A stretch of DNA of 61,499 nucleotides from an uncultured Candidatus Melainabacteria bacterium. Lineage in GTDB: Bacteria > Cyanobacteriota > Vampirovibrionia > Gastranaerophilales > Gastranaerophilaceae. The stretch spans positions 1-61,499 of the forward strand of contig CATNBA010000010.1 in assembly GCA_950096985.1 (NCBI GenBank), given 5' to 3'. Both the position numbers and the translations under genes were made by a program. The notes beneath the pieces were generated by a model. The model was not told the DNA's origin and did not search any database. It saw nothing but the letters and a program-made list of their open reading frames with translations. Within the stretch, counting starts at the first letter, position 1. Each line of letters starts with the position of its first letter. Below are positions 1 through 11,700 of the stretch, piece after piece.

Positions 1-47
1 TAAAAAATTTATTGTATCATTATAAATAATAATTAAGGGGATATTTT

Positions 48-2618
48 ATGAAGAAATTTTTGTTATTACTTATAACTGTTTGTTTCGCAGGGATTGTATA
101 TGCCGCAGATTTTAATGTTTATAAGCTTGAAAACGGTCAAACAGTAATAATTCAAGAGGTTAAAACAAATCCTATTGTAACGATTGATACTTGGATTAAG
201 ACCGGTTCCATAAATGAAAATGATGAAAATAACGGGGTATCACACTTTTTAGAACATTTATTCTTTAAAGGTTCTACAAACCATGCACCCGGTGAATTTG
301 ATAAAATTCTTGAAACTAAAGGTGCTTTAACAAATGCGGCTACAAGCAAAGATTTCACTCATTATTACGTAACAATACCTTCAAAAGATTTCGATTTAGC
401 TCTCGAAATGCACGCAGACATGCTGCTTCACCCTTTAATTCCACGAAAAGAACTTGAAAAAGAAAGAAAAGTCGTAATTGAAGAAATTATGAAGGATGCG
501 AACTCTCCACAAACTCTTGTATACGACAATCTTATAAAGATGTTGTACACAAATCATCCGTATAAAAGAAAAGTAATTGGAACTTGTGAAATAATAAGCA
601 CAATACACCGCGATAAAATCCTTGAATATTACAACCTTTTCTACAATCCGTCAAATATGGTTACTGTAATAGTAGGAGATGTAAATGCTAATAATGTTAT
701 AGAAAAAGTTAAAAGTGATTTTAACGCAGAATACAAAAAACCGATAAAAAATACATATCCTCAAGAAAAAATCCTTACATCTCAGGCTAAAACAATTGCT
801 TACTCCGATGTTCAATCCGGTTATATATTAATTGGTTTCAGGGGAACAAAAATTGATGACAAGGATTCATATGCACTTGATGTACTTTCAACAATCCTCG
901 GTGACGGACGTTCTTCTGTATTTTACAGAAACATAAAAGAAAATAAACAGCTGGCGAATATAATTTCAGCTGTAAATACAGGGTTTAAAGACGACGGTAT
1001 TTTTTATGTATCGGCAAACTTTTCACCCGAAAAATGCACAAAACTTCAAGAGGCAATTTTTGAAGAAATTAAAAACATTCAAAAAAATGGCGTTACACCT
1101 GAACAACTACGTCTGGCAAAAAATATAATTGAAAGAAATACATATTATGAAAGAGAAAGCATCTCTAATATCGCTAGCGAAATCGGCTATACTTTTGTAA
1201 CAACAGATGATATAAAATACTACCAAACTTACCTTGATAACATCAAAAAAGTAACTGCTGATGATGTAAAGCGTATTGCAAACAAATATCTTGGAGTGGA
1301 AAAAAGTGCGGTATCAATACTTTTGCCTGAAAAATCCAAAGAAATTAAAGTTTCAAATATAACACCATCACCTGCAAAATTAATAAGCGAAAATAAAACA
1401 ACTCAAAAATATGAACTCTCAAACGGAGCGACACTTCTTATAACTCCAAATGAAGTTAACGATATTGTTGCAATAAGCATTTTTTCAAAAGGCGGAGAAT
1501 TCACTGAAACTATACCTGGTACTGCTCAACTGACAGCATCTGTTTTAACTAAAGGTACCGGTAAATATTCTTCTGCAGAATTTGCAAAAACACTTGAAGA
1601 CAACGGTATTAAAATTGTTCCTTCAGCAGGCACTGACAAATTTTCAATTACCGTTCTGACAACTAAAAACGAATATGACAAAACACTTGAACTTTTGAAT
1701 GAAGTTATAAATAACGCATCACTGGACGATTATGAAATCGAAAAGACAAGAAATGATAAACTTAACGCAATTAAAAAAAGTAAAGATATTCCACTTAATA
1801 TTGCAATAGATAATTACAAAACACTTATCTTTGAAAACACTCCATATTCAATTTCAAACAGTGTTCTTGAAAAATCATTGCCCAAAATTAATAAAACAGA
1901 TATAAAGAATTACTACGAAAAAGCTTTTTTTCCTAAAAATGTTGTAATTTCAATAAACGGCAATGTTAATAAAGAAAAAACGATTGAAGAATTTACAAAA
2001 ATCTTCAACGGGAAAAAAGGCGAAAAGTTTGAATATGCAAAACATTCAATCCCTTCCCTCGCGACAGGCAAAAAGGTTTCAACACAAATTAAAGACCTAA
2101 AAACAGACTGGATTATCATGGGTTGGCAGACAGCAGGAGTTCTTAACCGCAAAGATTATGCGACATTACAGGTAATAGATGCACTTTTGGGAACAGGAAT
2201 GAGCTCCAGACTTTTCAAAAACCTTCGTGACCGTGATGGATTAGCCTACCAGCTTGGTTCTCAATATTCACCGAATGTTTTGAAAGGAGCTTTTATAACA
2301 TATATTGGCACAAATCCTGAAAATCTTGAATATGCAGAGACAAAAATGAAAGAAGAAGTTTTCAGACTTAAAACAGAATTTGTTGGTTCAAAAGAACTTC
2401 AAGAAGCTAAAGACAAACTTTTGGGACATTATATAATCGGTCAGGAAACAAACCTAGATAAAGCCACAACAATCGGCTGGTTTGAGCTTTCCGGCAGAGG
2501 TTATAATTTTGACAAGGAATACGCAAAACTCATAAACAGCGTAACCGAAAGCGATATTATTGAAGTTGCAAACAAATACTTTAATGACAAATATATATTG
2601 TCAATAGTAAAGCCATAA
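48..2618 (+). CDS. M16 family zinc metallopeptidase, secreted, two-domain
   Basis: The 856-aa product starts with a typical signal peptide (about residues 1-19, ending VYA-A) and carries the inverted zinc motif HxxEH as HFLEH at residues 66-70, followed by the downstream glutamate region (VVIEEI, near residue 145). This defines the pitrilysin/insulinase-like M16 family. Two M16 halves are visible: the N-terminal half holds the zinc site and the C-terminal half, from about residue 445, lacks it, as is usual for clam-shell M16 enzymes. It probably degrades peptides in the periplasm or outside the cell. The start has an AAGGGGAT ribosome site 5-10 nt upstream. It converges on the next gene with only 2 nt between the stop codons. 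The exact substrate cannot be told. Confidence 0.9.
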   Translation: MKKFLLLLITVCFAGIVYAADFNVYKLENGQTVIIQEVKTNPIVTIDTWIKTGSINENDENNGVSHFLEHLFFKGSTNHAPGEFDKILETKGALTNAATSKDFTHYYVTIPSKDFDLALEMHADMLLHPLIPRKELEKERKVVIEEIMKDANSPQTLVYDNLIKMLYTNHPYKRKVIGTCEIISTIHRDKILEYYNLFYNPSNMVTVIVGDVNANNVIEKVKSDFNAEYKKPIKNTYPQEKILTSQAKTIAYSDVQSGYILIGFRGTKIDDKDSYALDVLSTILGDGRSSVFYRNIKENKQLANIISAVNTGFKDDGIFYVSANFSPEKCTKLQEAIFEEIKNIQKNGVTPEQLRLAKNIIERNTYYERESISNIASEIGYTFVTTDDIKYYQTYLDNIKKVTADDVKRIANKYLGVEKSAVSILLPEKSKEIKVSNITPSPAKLISENKTTQKYELSNGATLLITPNEVNDIVAISIFSKGGEFTETIPGTAQLTASVLTKGTGKYSSAEFAKTLEDNGIKIVPSAGTDKFSITVLTTKNEYDKTLELLNEVINNASLDDYEIEKTRNDKLNAIKKSKDIPLNIAIDNYKTLIFENTPYSISNSVLEKSLPKINKTDIKNYYEKAFFPKNVVISINGNVNKEKTIEEFTKIFNGKKGEKFEYAKHSIPSLATGKKVSTQIKDLKTDWIIMGWQTAGVLNRKDYATLQVIDALLGTGMSSRLFKNLRDRDGLAYQLGSQYSPNVLKGAFITYIGTNPENLEYAETKMKEEVFRLKTEFVGSKELQEAKDKLLGHYIIGQETNLDKATTIGWFELSGRGYNFDKEYAKLINSVTESDIIEVANKYFNDKYILSIVKP

Positions 2619-2620
2619 GT

Positions 2621-3259
2621 TTACCAATTACTTCTTGTTAAAATCTGTTTAGCACGGGCATCATACATTTTATCTTTGTACCATGCGCCTTTAAATGAGC
2701 CGTCTGAATTATACATATATTGCATATCATGTGACATAATATAAATAGCACTTACCAGTGTACCATTTGATCGATATTGCTTTGACATATAAGGGAAATT
2801 CGGATAGTTTTCGGAAAACTTATCAATATATCTGAGTTTGCCAAGTGCATCATAATAATAAACTGTTCTTAAATCTTTCTTAAACTGAACCGCATAACTT
2901 ATTAAAAGCTTTCCTTTATAAAATCCACAAAGGTTTTCAGAGTTTGTTTCTTTTACATTATTTGAAACAAGCATATAATGTCTTTGGTAATCAGGATCTT
3001 TCAAAAAATCTTTATATTCGTTCCTAAACTCTTTTTTATTAAATTTATAAACAGTATCCTCTCCAAAAAGTTCTGATTTATACTTTTCGATAACCGCATC
3101 TCTGCCTGCCTGAGTTATATCTAACCAATCAAACACGAGATTGCCTGTCAATACAATAGCAGCAGGAGTATTTTCCTTAGTAACGGTTTGAGGCAAATCC
3201 GCTGATAATGAAGTTTTCCCTATTAATAATATGCACAATAAAAATATTATTTTTTTCAT
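2621..3259 (-). CDS. Secreted protein of unknown function
   Basis: This 212-aa protein is not recognised. The start was moved to the ATG at 3259 because it has a GAGGG ribosome site and begins a clean signal peptide (MKKIIFLLCILLIGKTSLSA), whereas the longer frame has neither. The C-terminal half contains Tyr/Gly-rich stretches such as YYYDALGKLRYI and YMYNSDGSFKGAWY, which resemble YD/MORN-like beta repeats, so an extracytoplasmic beta-rich fold is plausible. It stands alone, converging with the M16 protease and divergent from rpoB. Confidence 0.7.
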   Translation of the reverse strand: MKKIIFLLCILLIGKTSLSADLPQTVTKENTPAAIVLTGNLVFDWLDITQAGRDAVIEKYKSELFGEDTVYKFNKKEFRNEYKDFLKDPDYQRHYMLVSNNVKETNSENLCGFYKGKLLISYAVQFKKDLRTVYYYDALGKLRYIDKFSENYPNFPYMSKQYRSNGTLVSAIYIMSHDMQYMYNSDGSFKGAWYKDKMYDARAKQILTRSNW

Positions 3260-3386
3260 AAATCCCTCTTTTTGCTTTTTATAATAACATGAAGATTTAT
3301 AATATATAGTCTTGACAGTAGAACCCAATTATATCAAAGCTTTTCAGCGCACCAAAATTATTTGTAACAAAAATTTAACAATTTTC

Positions 3387-3414
3387 TTGACGAAATTTCT
3401 TGATGTATTATGAT
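3387..3414 (+). promoter_or_regulatory. Promoter of the rpoB operon
   Basis: TTGACG at 3387-3392 and TATGAT at 3409-3414 are separated by 16 nt, a good sigma70-type match. Transcription would begin near 3421 and give a leader of roughly 165 nt before rpoB. No other good promoter is seen between here and the rpoB start. Confidence 0.65.
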
Positions 3415-3482
3415 TAAATAACATGTTAAATTTAAGTTAGGTGTACTATGCCTAAAATTAGATATAACATCCAAATTCATTA

Positions 3483-3543
3483 CTACTGAAACGCAGTAGA
3501 ATGAAAGGTTTACAGCCTCAAGTTAGAATTTGTCCGCAAGGAC
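3483..3543 (+). promoter_or_regulatory. Structured leader of rpoB mRNA
   Basis: Two hairpins lie in the rpoB leader. CTACTG/CAGTAG (3483-3488 with 3494-3499) has a 5-nt loop, and GTCC/GGAC (3532-3535 with 3540-3543) is closed by a GCAA tetraloop of the GNRA class. Neither has a T-tract, so they are not simple terminators. rplJL, which often precedes rpoB and carries an L10 leader, is not here, so this would be an independent control region for RNA polymerase. Its function is inferred only from position and structure. Confidence 0.45.
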
Positions 3544-3587
3544 TTTAAAAATAATTTTTAGTACGTACACATAGACGAGGTGAATTA

Positions 3588-6500
3588 ATGTCTAACACAA
3601 AATATGCAGAAAGAGTAACACCAATGGGTATTCCTCATACTCGTTTGGATGATTTACCGGACCTTATTGAAGTGCAAAAAAAATCGTTTGAATGGTTTTT
3701 AAAAGAGGGTTTAAAAGAAGAATTACTTTCTTTTTCACCTATTAAAGACTATACAGGCAGATTAGAATTACACTTCTTACCAAACTATACTTTTGACAAT
3801 GCAAAGTATACTATTGAAGAAGCAAGAATCCATGACGCAACTTATGCAAAACAATTGCGCGTAATGGTAAGATTGGTTAACCGTGACAGCGGTGAAATCA
3901 AAGAACAAGAAGTTTACATAGGCGACATCCCGACAATGACAGATAAAGGTACTTTCATTGTAAACGGTGCAGAACGTGTAATCGTATCTCAAATCGTTCG
4001 TTCACCGGGTGTTTATTTCAAACGTGAAATATCTCCTGCCGGTAAACGTTTATATAACGCAACTATGATTCCGAACAGAGGTGCATGGTTGAAAATTGAA
4101 ACAGATTCTAACGATATTATCTACGTTAAAATCGACAAAAACAGAAAAATCTTAGCTACAACTTTATTAAAAGCTATGGGTATCACAGTTTCTGAAATGG
4201 AATCTTTATTCACTCACTTCGATTTCTTGAAGAAAACATTGGATAAAGATACAGCAGAAACTACTGATGATGCTTTAATTGAAGTTTATAAAAAATTAAG
4301 ACCAGGCGATCCTGCATCTGCTGCTGGCGGACGTTCAATATTGGAAGCTCGTTTCTTTGATGAAAAGAAATACGATATCGGACGTGTAGGTCGTTATAAA
4401 TTAAACAAAAAATTAAACTTGAACATTCCTAAAAACCAGAGAACATTAACCGTTCAAGATATCGTTGCATCAATTGAATACTTAATCAATTTGACATACG
4501 ATGAAGGAACAGTTGATGATATCGACCACTTAGGAAACAGAAGAATCCGTTCTGTAGGCGAATTGTTGCAAAACCAATTCAGAGTAGGTCTTTCAAGAAT
4601 TGAAAGAATTGTTAAAGAAAGAATGACTTTGCAAGATTCTGAAACTTTAACTCCGTTGAACTTATTGAACACTAAACCTTTAGTTGCATCATTGAAAGAG
4701 TTCTTCGGTTCTTCACAGTTATCACAGTTTATGGACCAGATTAACCCGTTGGCTGAATTAACTCACAAAAGACGTATTTCAGCTCTTGGACCAGGCGGTT
4801 TGATGAGAGAACGTGCAGGTTTTGCAGTTCGTGACATTCACCCTTCACACTACGGTCGTATTTGTCCTATTGAAACTCCTGAAGGTCCGAACGCAGGTTT
4901 GATTGGTTCATTGGCTACTCACGCAAAAGTTAATGACTACGGTTTCGTTGAAGCTCCGTTCTTTGTAGTTAAAGACGGTAAAGTTACAGACGAAGTTGTT
5001 TATATGACAGCAGACGAGGACGAAGATTTCCGTTGTGCTCCTGCCGATATTCAACTAAATCCGGATAATACAATTAAAGATGAATATGTACCTGTTCGTT
5101 ACAGATCAGAATTCACAATGGGCGAATCAAAAAGAGTTGACTTCGTTGGGGTATCACCAATCCAAATCATCTCTGTTGCGACATCATTAATCCCGTTCAT
5201 TGAACACGATGATGCTAACCGTGCATTGATGGGTTCTAACATGCAACGTCAATCAGTACCTCTTTTGATTACTCAAAGACCGGTAGTTGGTACAGGTATG
5301 GAAAAACGTGCAGCAAAAGACTCAGGTATGGTTATCGTATCTGATTGCGACGGTGTTGTTGAAAGAGTTGTGGGTGAAGAAATTATTATCCGTGACATCA
5401 ATAACAAACCTCACGTTCATACATTAATGAAATATGTAAGAAGTAACCAGGATACTTGTATTAACCAAAAACCTTTGGTACACGAAGGTGACAAGGTTAA
5501 AGAAGGTGATGTAATCGCTGACGGTGCTTCTACAAACTGCGGTGAACTTTCATTGGGTAAAAACGTAATCGTTGCGTATATGCCTTGGGAAGGTTATAAC
5601 TACGAGGATGCTATCTTGCTTTCTGAAAGATGCGTTCACGATGATATCTTCACTTCTGTTCACATTGAAAAATTAGAAATAGACGCACGTCAAACTAAAC
5701 TCGGACCGGAAGAAATTACCCGTGAAATACCTAACGTTTCAGAAGACGCTTTGAGACATTTGGATGAACGCGGTATTGTTCGTATCGGTGCAAGAGTTTA
5801 TGCAGACGATATATTGGTAGGTAAAGTTACACCAAAAGGTGAATCTGAACATCCGCCTGAAGAAAAACTTTTACGTGCAATCTTTGCTGAAAAAGCAAGA
5901 GATGTAAAAGACAACTCATTAAGAGTTCCTCACGGTGAAGGCGGCCGCGTACTCGACGTTAAAGTATTTGACAGAGAAAAAGGCGATGAATTACCACCTG
6001 GAGCTAATACAGTAATCAGAGTTTACATCGCTCAAAAACGTAAAGTTTCTGTTGGTGATAAACTTTCAGGACGTCACGGTAACAAAGGTATCGTATCAAG
6101 AATTCTTCCAAAAGAAGATATGCCTTTCCTTCCTGACGGAACACCTGTTGATATCGTATTGAACCCGCTTGGTGTACCTTCTCGTATGAACGTTGGTCAA
6201 ACTTACGAATTATTACTTGGTTTGGCTGCTTACTTGAGCGGTAACTACTATGAAACCCCATCTTTCGATGAAAGATACGGTGATAACCAGTCTGAAAGAG
6301 CAACTAAAGAAGAATTACTTAAAGGTATTAAAGCTTCAGGTTGTGACTGGGTTGAACCATCAGGTAAAGTAAGACTTATCGACGGTCGTACAGGTGAAAA
6401 ATTTGACGAACCTGTAGCAGTTGGTCTATCTTACATCCTGAAACTTGTCCACCTTGTAGATGACAAAATCCACGCTCGTTCTACAGGTCCTTACTCACTT

Positions 6501-6905
6501 GTTACTCAACAGCCATTGGGTGGTAAAGCTCAATTCGGCGGTCAAAGATTTGGTGAGATGGAAGTTTGGGCATTGGAAGCTTACGGTGCAGCTTATACTC
6601 TTCAAGAAATGTTAACAATCAAATCAGATGATGTTAACGGTAGAAACAGAGCATATGAAGCAATCGTTAAAGGTGACAATATTCCAAGACCGGGTATTCC
6701 TGAATCATTCAAAGTTCTTGTAAGAGAATTACAAAGTATTGGTTTGGATATTACGGTAGCGAAAAAAGACGGTGTAGAAGTTGATTTGATGACTGATATG
6801 GACGATTTAAGAAAATCCGCTCCAAGAAGAGTTCTTTCTGATATGGATTCAGAACTTTTAAACATCAATTTCTTTGAAACACCGACTACATTCGGAGATA
6901 TATAA
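3588..6905 (+). CDS. rpoB: RNA polymerase beta subunit
   Basis: The 1105-aa length matches short cyanobacterial-type beta subunits. The rifampicin-binding region (about residues 371-445) reads as the sensitive form: [22 protein letters not shown] and the IETPEGPN motif are all intact. The C-terminal signatures [12 protein letters not shown] and [21 protein letters not shown] are also present and help form the catalytic centre with beta prime. The ATG at 3588 has a GAGGTG ribosome site. It is first in the operon rpoB-rpoC1-rpoC2. Codons are GC-poor but strongly biased, as expected for a highly expressed gene. Confidence 0.99.
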   Translation: MSNTKYAERVTPMGIPHTRLDDLPDLIEVQKKSFEWFLKEGLKEELLSFSPIKDYTGRLELHFLPNYTFDNAKYTIEEARIHDATYAKQLRVMVRLVNRDSGEIKEQEVYIGDIPTMTDKGTFIVNGAERVIVSQIVRSPGVYFKREISPAGKRLYNATMIPNRGAWLKIETDSNDIIYVKIDKNRKILATTLLKAMGITVSEMESLFTHFDFLKKTLDKDTAETTDDALIEVYKKLRPGDPASAAGGRSILEARFFDEKKYDIGRVGRYKLNKKLNLNIPKNQRTLTVQDIVASIEYLINLTYDEGTVDDIDHLGNRRIRSVGELLQNQFRVGLSRIERIVKERMTLQDSETLTPLNLLNTKPLVASLKEFFGSSQLSQFMDQINPLAELTHKRRISALGPGGLMRERAGFAVRDIHPSHYGRICPIETPEGPNAGLIGSLATHAKVNDYGFVEAPFFVVKDGKVTDEVVYMTADEDEDFRCAPADIQLNPDNTIKDEYVPVRYRSEFTMGESKRVDFVGVSPIQIISVATSLIPFIEHDDANRALMGSNMQRQSVPLLITQRPVVGTGMEKRAAKDSGMVIVSDCDGVVERVVGEEIIIRDINNKPHVHTLMKYVRSNQDTCINQKPLVHEGDKVKEGDVIADGASTNCGELSLGKNVIVAYMPWEGYNYEDAILLSERCVHDDIFTSVHIEKLEIDARQTKLGPEEITREIPNVSEDALRHLDERGIVRIGARVYADDILVGKVTPKGESEHPPEEKLLRAIFAEKARDVKDNSLRVPHGEGGRVLDVKVFDREKGDELPPGANTVIRVYIAQKRKVSVGDKLSGRHGNKGIVSRILPKEDMPFLPDGTPVDIVLNPLGVPSRMNVGQTYELLLGLAAYLSGNYYETPSFDERYGDNQSERATKEELLKGIKASGCDWVEPSGKVRLIDGRTGEKFDEPVAVGLSYILKLVHLVDDKIHARSTGPYSLVTQQPLGGKAQFGGQRFGEMEVWALEAYGAAYTLQEMLTIKSDDVNGRNRAYEAIVKGDNIPRPGIPESFKVLVRELQSIGLDITVAKKDGVEVDLMTDMDDLRKSAPRRVLSDMDSELLNINFFETPTTFGDI

Positions 6906-6918
6906 TAATAATTTATAA

Positions 6919-6943
6919 GGTAAGAGGAACTTTTCCTCTTACC
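6919..6943 (+). promoter_or_regulatory. Intercistronic hairpin rpoB/rpoC1
   Basis: GGTAAGAGGAA (6919-6929) pairs perfectly with TTCCTCTTACC (6933-6943) around a CTT loop, giving an 11-bp stem. It is followed by an A-rich stretch and the AAGGAG ribosome site of rpoC1, not by a T-run, so it is unlikely to terminate rightward transcription. A role in processing, stability or translational coupling is inferred. Confidence 0.6.
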
Positions 6944-6968
6944 GATAAAAAAAGGAGAATTACAAAAA

Positions 6969-8678
6969 ATGTCAACAAGCATAGATTATTTTGACTATAT
7001 ACGAATTAGTATCGCTTCACCGGAAAGAATACTTAAATGGTCTTACGGCGAAGTTACTAAACCTGAAACAATTAACTACCGTACATTAAAACCTGAACGC
7101 GACGGTCTTTTCTGCGAAAGAATCTTTGGACCATCAAAAGACTGGGAATGCTATTGCGGTAAATATAAAAGAGTAAGACACAAAGGTATCATCTGCGAAC
7201 GCTGCGGCGTTGAAGTTACCGATTCAAAAGTAAGACGTCAGAGAATGGGACACATTAAACTCGCTGCTCCTGTTTCTCACATATGGTTTTTGAAAGGTAT
7301 TCCATCATACCTTGGGTTACTTCTGGATATGACTTTAAAAGATTTAGAACAAGTTATTTACTTCAATAACTATGTTGTTTTAAATCCAGGTGAAAGCGAA
7401 TTCAAAAAATTACAGCTTTTATCAGAAGAAGAATATGAAGATTATATGGCTGAACACGAAGACAGCGAATTAAAAGTCGGTATCGGTGCAGAAGCTATTA
7501 AAGAACTTTTATCTGAAGTAAATACAAAAGAACTTGCAGAAGAAATCAGAACAGAACTTGCAGGTACTATAAATTCAGTTCAAAAGAAAAGTAAATTAAT
7601 TAAACGTCTAAGATTATTAGACAGCTTAATTTCATCAGAAACAGATCCGACTTGGATGATTATGGATATACTTCCAGTAACACCTCCGGATTTAAGACCT
7701 ATGGTACAATTAGACGGCGGACGTTTTGCAACATCAGACTTAAACGACTTATACAGACGTGTAATCAACAGAAACAATCGTTTGCAAAGATTATTAGAAA
7801 TGGGCGCTCCCGAAATTATCGTTAGAAACGAAAAACGTATGCTTCAAGAAGCAGTTGATGCTTTGATTGATAACGGCAGACGCGGACGTACAGTTGTTGG
7901 ACCTAACAACAGAGCGTTAAAATCATTATCTAACATTATTGAAGGTAAACAAGGACGTTTCCGTCAAAACTTGTTGGGTAAACGTGTTGACTACTCAGGT
8001 CGTTCAGTAATCGTTGTTGGTCCTCAATTGAAATTGAACCAGTGCGGTTTACCGAAAGAAATGGCAATCGAATTATTCAAACCTTTTGTTGTAAACAAAT
8101 TGATTGAACGCGGATATGTTCAAAATATCAAATCTGCTAAAAAGAAAATTGAACGTTCTGAGGCAATCGTTTGGGATATATTAGAAGAAGTAATCGACGG
8201 ACACCCTGTTCTATTGAACCGTGCCCCGACACTTCACAGATTAGGTATTCAGGCATTTGAACCAAAATTGGTTGAAGGTCGTGCAATCCAGTTACACCCG
8301 TTGGTATGTACAGCGTTTAACGCCGACTTTGACGGTGACCAGATGGCTGTTCACGTACCTTTATCAATTGAGGCTCAAACAGAGGCCAGAATGTTAATGT
8401 TAGCTACTAACAACATCTTAGCTCCTGCAACAGGTAAACCTATTATCACTCCTACACAGGATATGGTATTGGGTATGTACTACCTGACAATCCTGAAAAA
8501 TCCGGAAATGGATCCGAAAGGATATTTCTATAACTTCCAGGATGCAATTTCAGCTCTTGAAGTCGGTGTAATTGATCTTCACGACAAAATCGTGGTAAGA
8601 GATGAACAAGGCGAAAGACTAGAAACAACTGCAGGAAGAATTATTTTCAACGAAGCAGTTAGAAATGCACTTGCGTAA
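6969..8678 (+). CDS. rpoC1: RNA polymerase subunit gamma (N-terminal part of beta prime)
   Basis: This 569-aa protein is the N-terminal third of beta prime as a separate subunit. It carries the first zinc site (CxC and CxxC cysteines, about residues 59-79) and the catalytic magnesium loop NADFDGD at residues 451-457. It ends shortly after the segment following the active-site loop, as in Cyanobacteria, where RpoC1 is about 620 aa. An AAGGAG ribosome site precedes the ATG. The stop is followed after 26 nt by rpoC2, so the split is a real gene fission and not a frameshift. Confidence 0.97.
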   Translation: MSTSIDYFDYIRISIASPERILKWSYGEVTKPETINYRTLKPERDGLFCERIFGPSKDWECYCGKYKRVRHKGIICERCGVEVTDSKVRRQRMGHIKLAAPVSHIWFLKGIPSYLGLLLDMTLKDLEQVIYFNNYVVLNPGESEFKKLQLLSEEEYEDYMAEHEDSELKVGIGAEAIKELLSEVNTKELAEEIRTELAGTINSVQKKSKLIKRLRLLDSLISSETDPTWMIMDILPVTPPDLRPMVQLDGGRFATSDLNDLYRRVINRNNRLQRLLEMGAPEIIVRNEKRMLQEAVDALIDNGRRGRTVVGPNNRALKSLSNIIEGKQGRFRQNLLGKRVDYSGRSVIVVGPQLKLNQCGLPKEMAIELFKPFVVNKLIERGYVQNIKSAKKKIERSEAIVWDILEEVIDGHPVLLNRAPTLHRLGIQAFEPKLVEGRAIQLHPLVCTAFNADFDGDQMAVHVPLSIEAQTEARMLMLATNNILAPATGKPIITPTQDMVLGMYYLTILKNPEMDPKGYFYNFQDAISALEVGVIDLHDKIVVRDEQGERLETTAGRIIFNEAVRNALA

Positions 8679-8704
8679 TTAATAATATAAGGAAATAAAA
8701 GATA

Positions 8705-11700
8705 ATGGAAACAACTTACAATCACGGTAAAAAAACTGTAGATTACATTAATAAGCAAATGGACAAAAAAGGTTTGAACAATTTGCTTTCACAAATGTAT
8801 CTTGAGTTTGGCGGCGCTAAAACCGCAGAATTGGCTAACAGCCTTAAAAACCTTGGTTACAGGTATGCTACTAAATCCGGTACAACAATTTCTATCGCGG
8901 ATTTACAAGTTCCTGAAATCAAAAAAGAAATGCTTAAAGAGGCAGAAAAAGAAATTGAAAAATCTACAAACAGATACTTAAAAGGTGAAATCACAGAAGT
9001 TGAAAGATATACAAAGGTAATCGACACTTGGTCTGAAACAACAGCTAAATTGACAGCTCAGGTTGTTGAAAACTTCGATAGATTAAACCCTGTATATATG
9101 ATGGCATTCTCAGGTGCGAGAGGTAACTTATCTCAGGTATCACAGCTTGTTGGTATGAGAGGTCTGATGGCTGACGCACAAGGTCAAATTATCGACTTGC
9201 CGATTAAATCAAACTTTAAAGAAGGCTTATCCGTTACTGAATACATCATTTCATCATATGGTGCGAGAAAAGGGCTTGTAGATACAGCGTTAAAAACAGC
9301 CGACTCCGGTTATTTGACAAGACGTTTGGTAGACGTTGCACAAGATGTTATCATCCGTGCAGATGATTGTCATACTACAAAAGCTATTGATATGAAACCA
9401 ATTATGGACGGCGACAACGTAATCGTTCCTCTTGTAGACAGACTTCTTGGAAGAACTATCGCTGAAGACATTAAAGATACAGATGGTACAGTTCTTGTTA
9501 AAGCCGGTACTACAATGGATAGAAACGATGTTCAAAAAGTTAAACACTTAAACTTGCAAGAATTAAGAGTTCGTTCAGGTTTAACTTGCGGACTTGAATA
9601 CGGAATTTGCCAAAAATGTTACGGTTGGGCAATGACAACTCAAAAACCTGTTGATATTGGTGAAGCTATTGGTATTATTGCAGCACAGTCAATCGGTGAA
9701 CCCGGTACACAGCTAACAATGAGAACATTCCACACCGGCGGTGCGGTAGGTGTTAAAGATACAATGAAAGAAGTTATTGCAAATATTGCCGGTGAAGTTG
9801 TATCAAGTGTTAAAACAAGAGAATTAAGAACTCGCCATGGTGATGTTGTAAATATTTCAAACTATGAAGCAGACATCGAAATCAAAGGTGCTAAAAAGAC
9901 TGAAAAATATCACATTCCAGCCGGTTCTACAGTATTCTTTACAAATGGTATGAATGTTGAAAAAGGTTTCAAACTTGCTCAATATGAACCTGCTTCACAA
10001 GGTTCCGGTTCTCGTTTGACAGAAAAAGCTACAAAAGATATTACATCTGACTTATCAGGTGAAGTATTATATGAAGACTTTGTTGCTGATGAAAAGAAAG
10101 ACCGACAAGGTAACATCTCAAGAACTACAAATAAACAAGGTATTATCTGGGTTCTTGGCGGCGATGTTTATAACCTTCCCGGCGGCTCTAAAGTATTAGT
10201 AGAAGACGGACAAAAAATTAAAGAAGGCGAAAAACTGGCTGAAACATTAACTATATCAGAACACGGCGGTGAAGTTCGTTTTGGTGAAGATTTAGTTATT
10301 GAAGATGTTAAATTTGAAGGCAAAAATATTAAGAAAATTGTTCAAGGTAAAGAATTGACAATCGTTATTGCATCATTGATGCCTGAAAACGCTTCTTTTG
10401 AACAAACTAAAAAAGAACAAATTTGGACAGTTGACAAAACTGGCGAAAAATATATCGTAAAAGCTCCTGTAGATACTACAGTAGAAAACGGTATGATTAT
10501 TGCCGAACTTATTGATGATGAATGCTCAGTAGCTTCATCAGGTGAAATCAGATATGTTGATGTAGAAGTTGATGAAAATCAAATCATTACAAAACCGGGT
10601 AAAGTTGTATTTATACCGGAAGAAATTCACCAAATCAATAAAGACAGCTCTTTGAAAATGGTTGATAACGGCACATTCGTTACAGCCGGTACTGAAGTTG
10701 TAAAAGACGTATACTGCCACATTGACGGTATTGTAGAATTCAAAGAGTACAATGATATTATTCACGAAATTACTATCAGACCCGGAGAAGTTCATCACCT
10801 TCCAAGCGTTTCTGAATTGAAAGTTGACGAAGGCGAAGTTATTAAAAAAGGTACAGTAATTGCTGAAGGTATAAAAGCGAAAGAAACATCTATTGTTACA
10901 ATAATGGATTCTTCTATGGATGATATAGATATTGATGATTTGGACGAAGAACTTGATACATCACTTTCTTTAGATGAAGATTCAATTTCAAACCAGCCAA
11001 TCCAAATACTTGTAAGACCAGTTCAAGTATTGGAAGTTGAACAGAAAAATGTATCTATTAAATTCAACACATCAGATGATTTGATTGATATTGTTCCTGT
11101 TACTCAATTACAATACAAAGACGGTGCAAGAGTAAGAAATCTTGACGGTTCTACAATTACAAGAACAAGCCTTGTTCTTCAAATGCAAGGATATTTATCA
11201 CATCTTAAAGGTATGGTAGAACTTGATGAAACAAATACTTTAAAAATTGTAGTTCTTGAAAACTTAATTGTTCGTCGTGAATTTGAAGGCAACTCAAAAT
11301 TGATGTCTTCACTTCAAACAGAACTTTTAGTAAAAGACGGTCAAACAATCGATCCAAAAACACCTGTTGCAAAAACTCAGGTATTAGCAATTAATGACGG
11401 TATTGCAGCTATCAATGAAAACAGAGAAGATGCAAGAAGATTGTTATTAACAAGTGCCGCTTATGAAACTGTAATACCGGTAAAAGGTATATCAAGCGTT
11501 AAAAAAGGTGATTTTGTAAGACTTGATTCAGTCATTGCAGAAAGTGGTGAAAAATCAACTGTTTCAGGTATGGTTTCAGCTGTAAACAAAGGCGAAATAA
11601 CAATCAGAAACGGACGTCCTTACTTAATCAGTCCCGGTACTATGTTACAGGTTGAAGCCGGAGCATTAGTACTCCGTGGTGATATTATCGCAACATTGGT

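Noticed and set aside
8679..8704. Frameshift in a single rpoC gene
   Set aside because: There is a stop, a 26-nt gap, a new ribosome site and start, and the split position matches Cyanobacteria.
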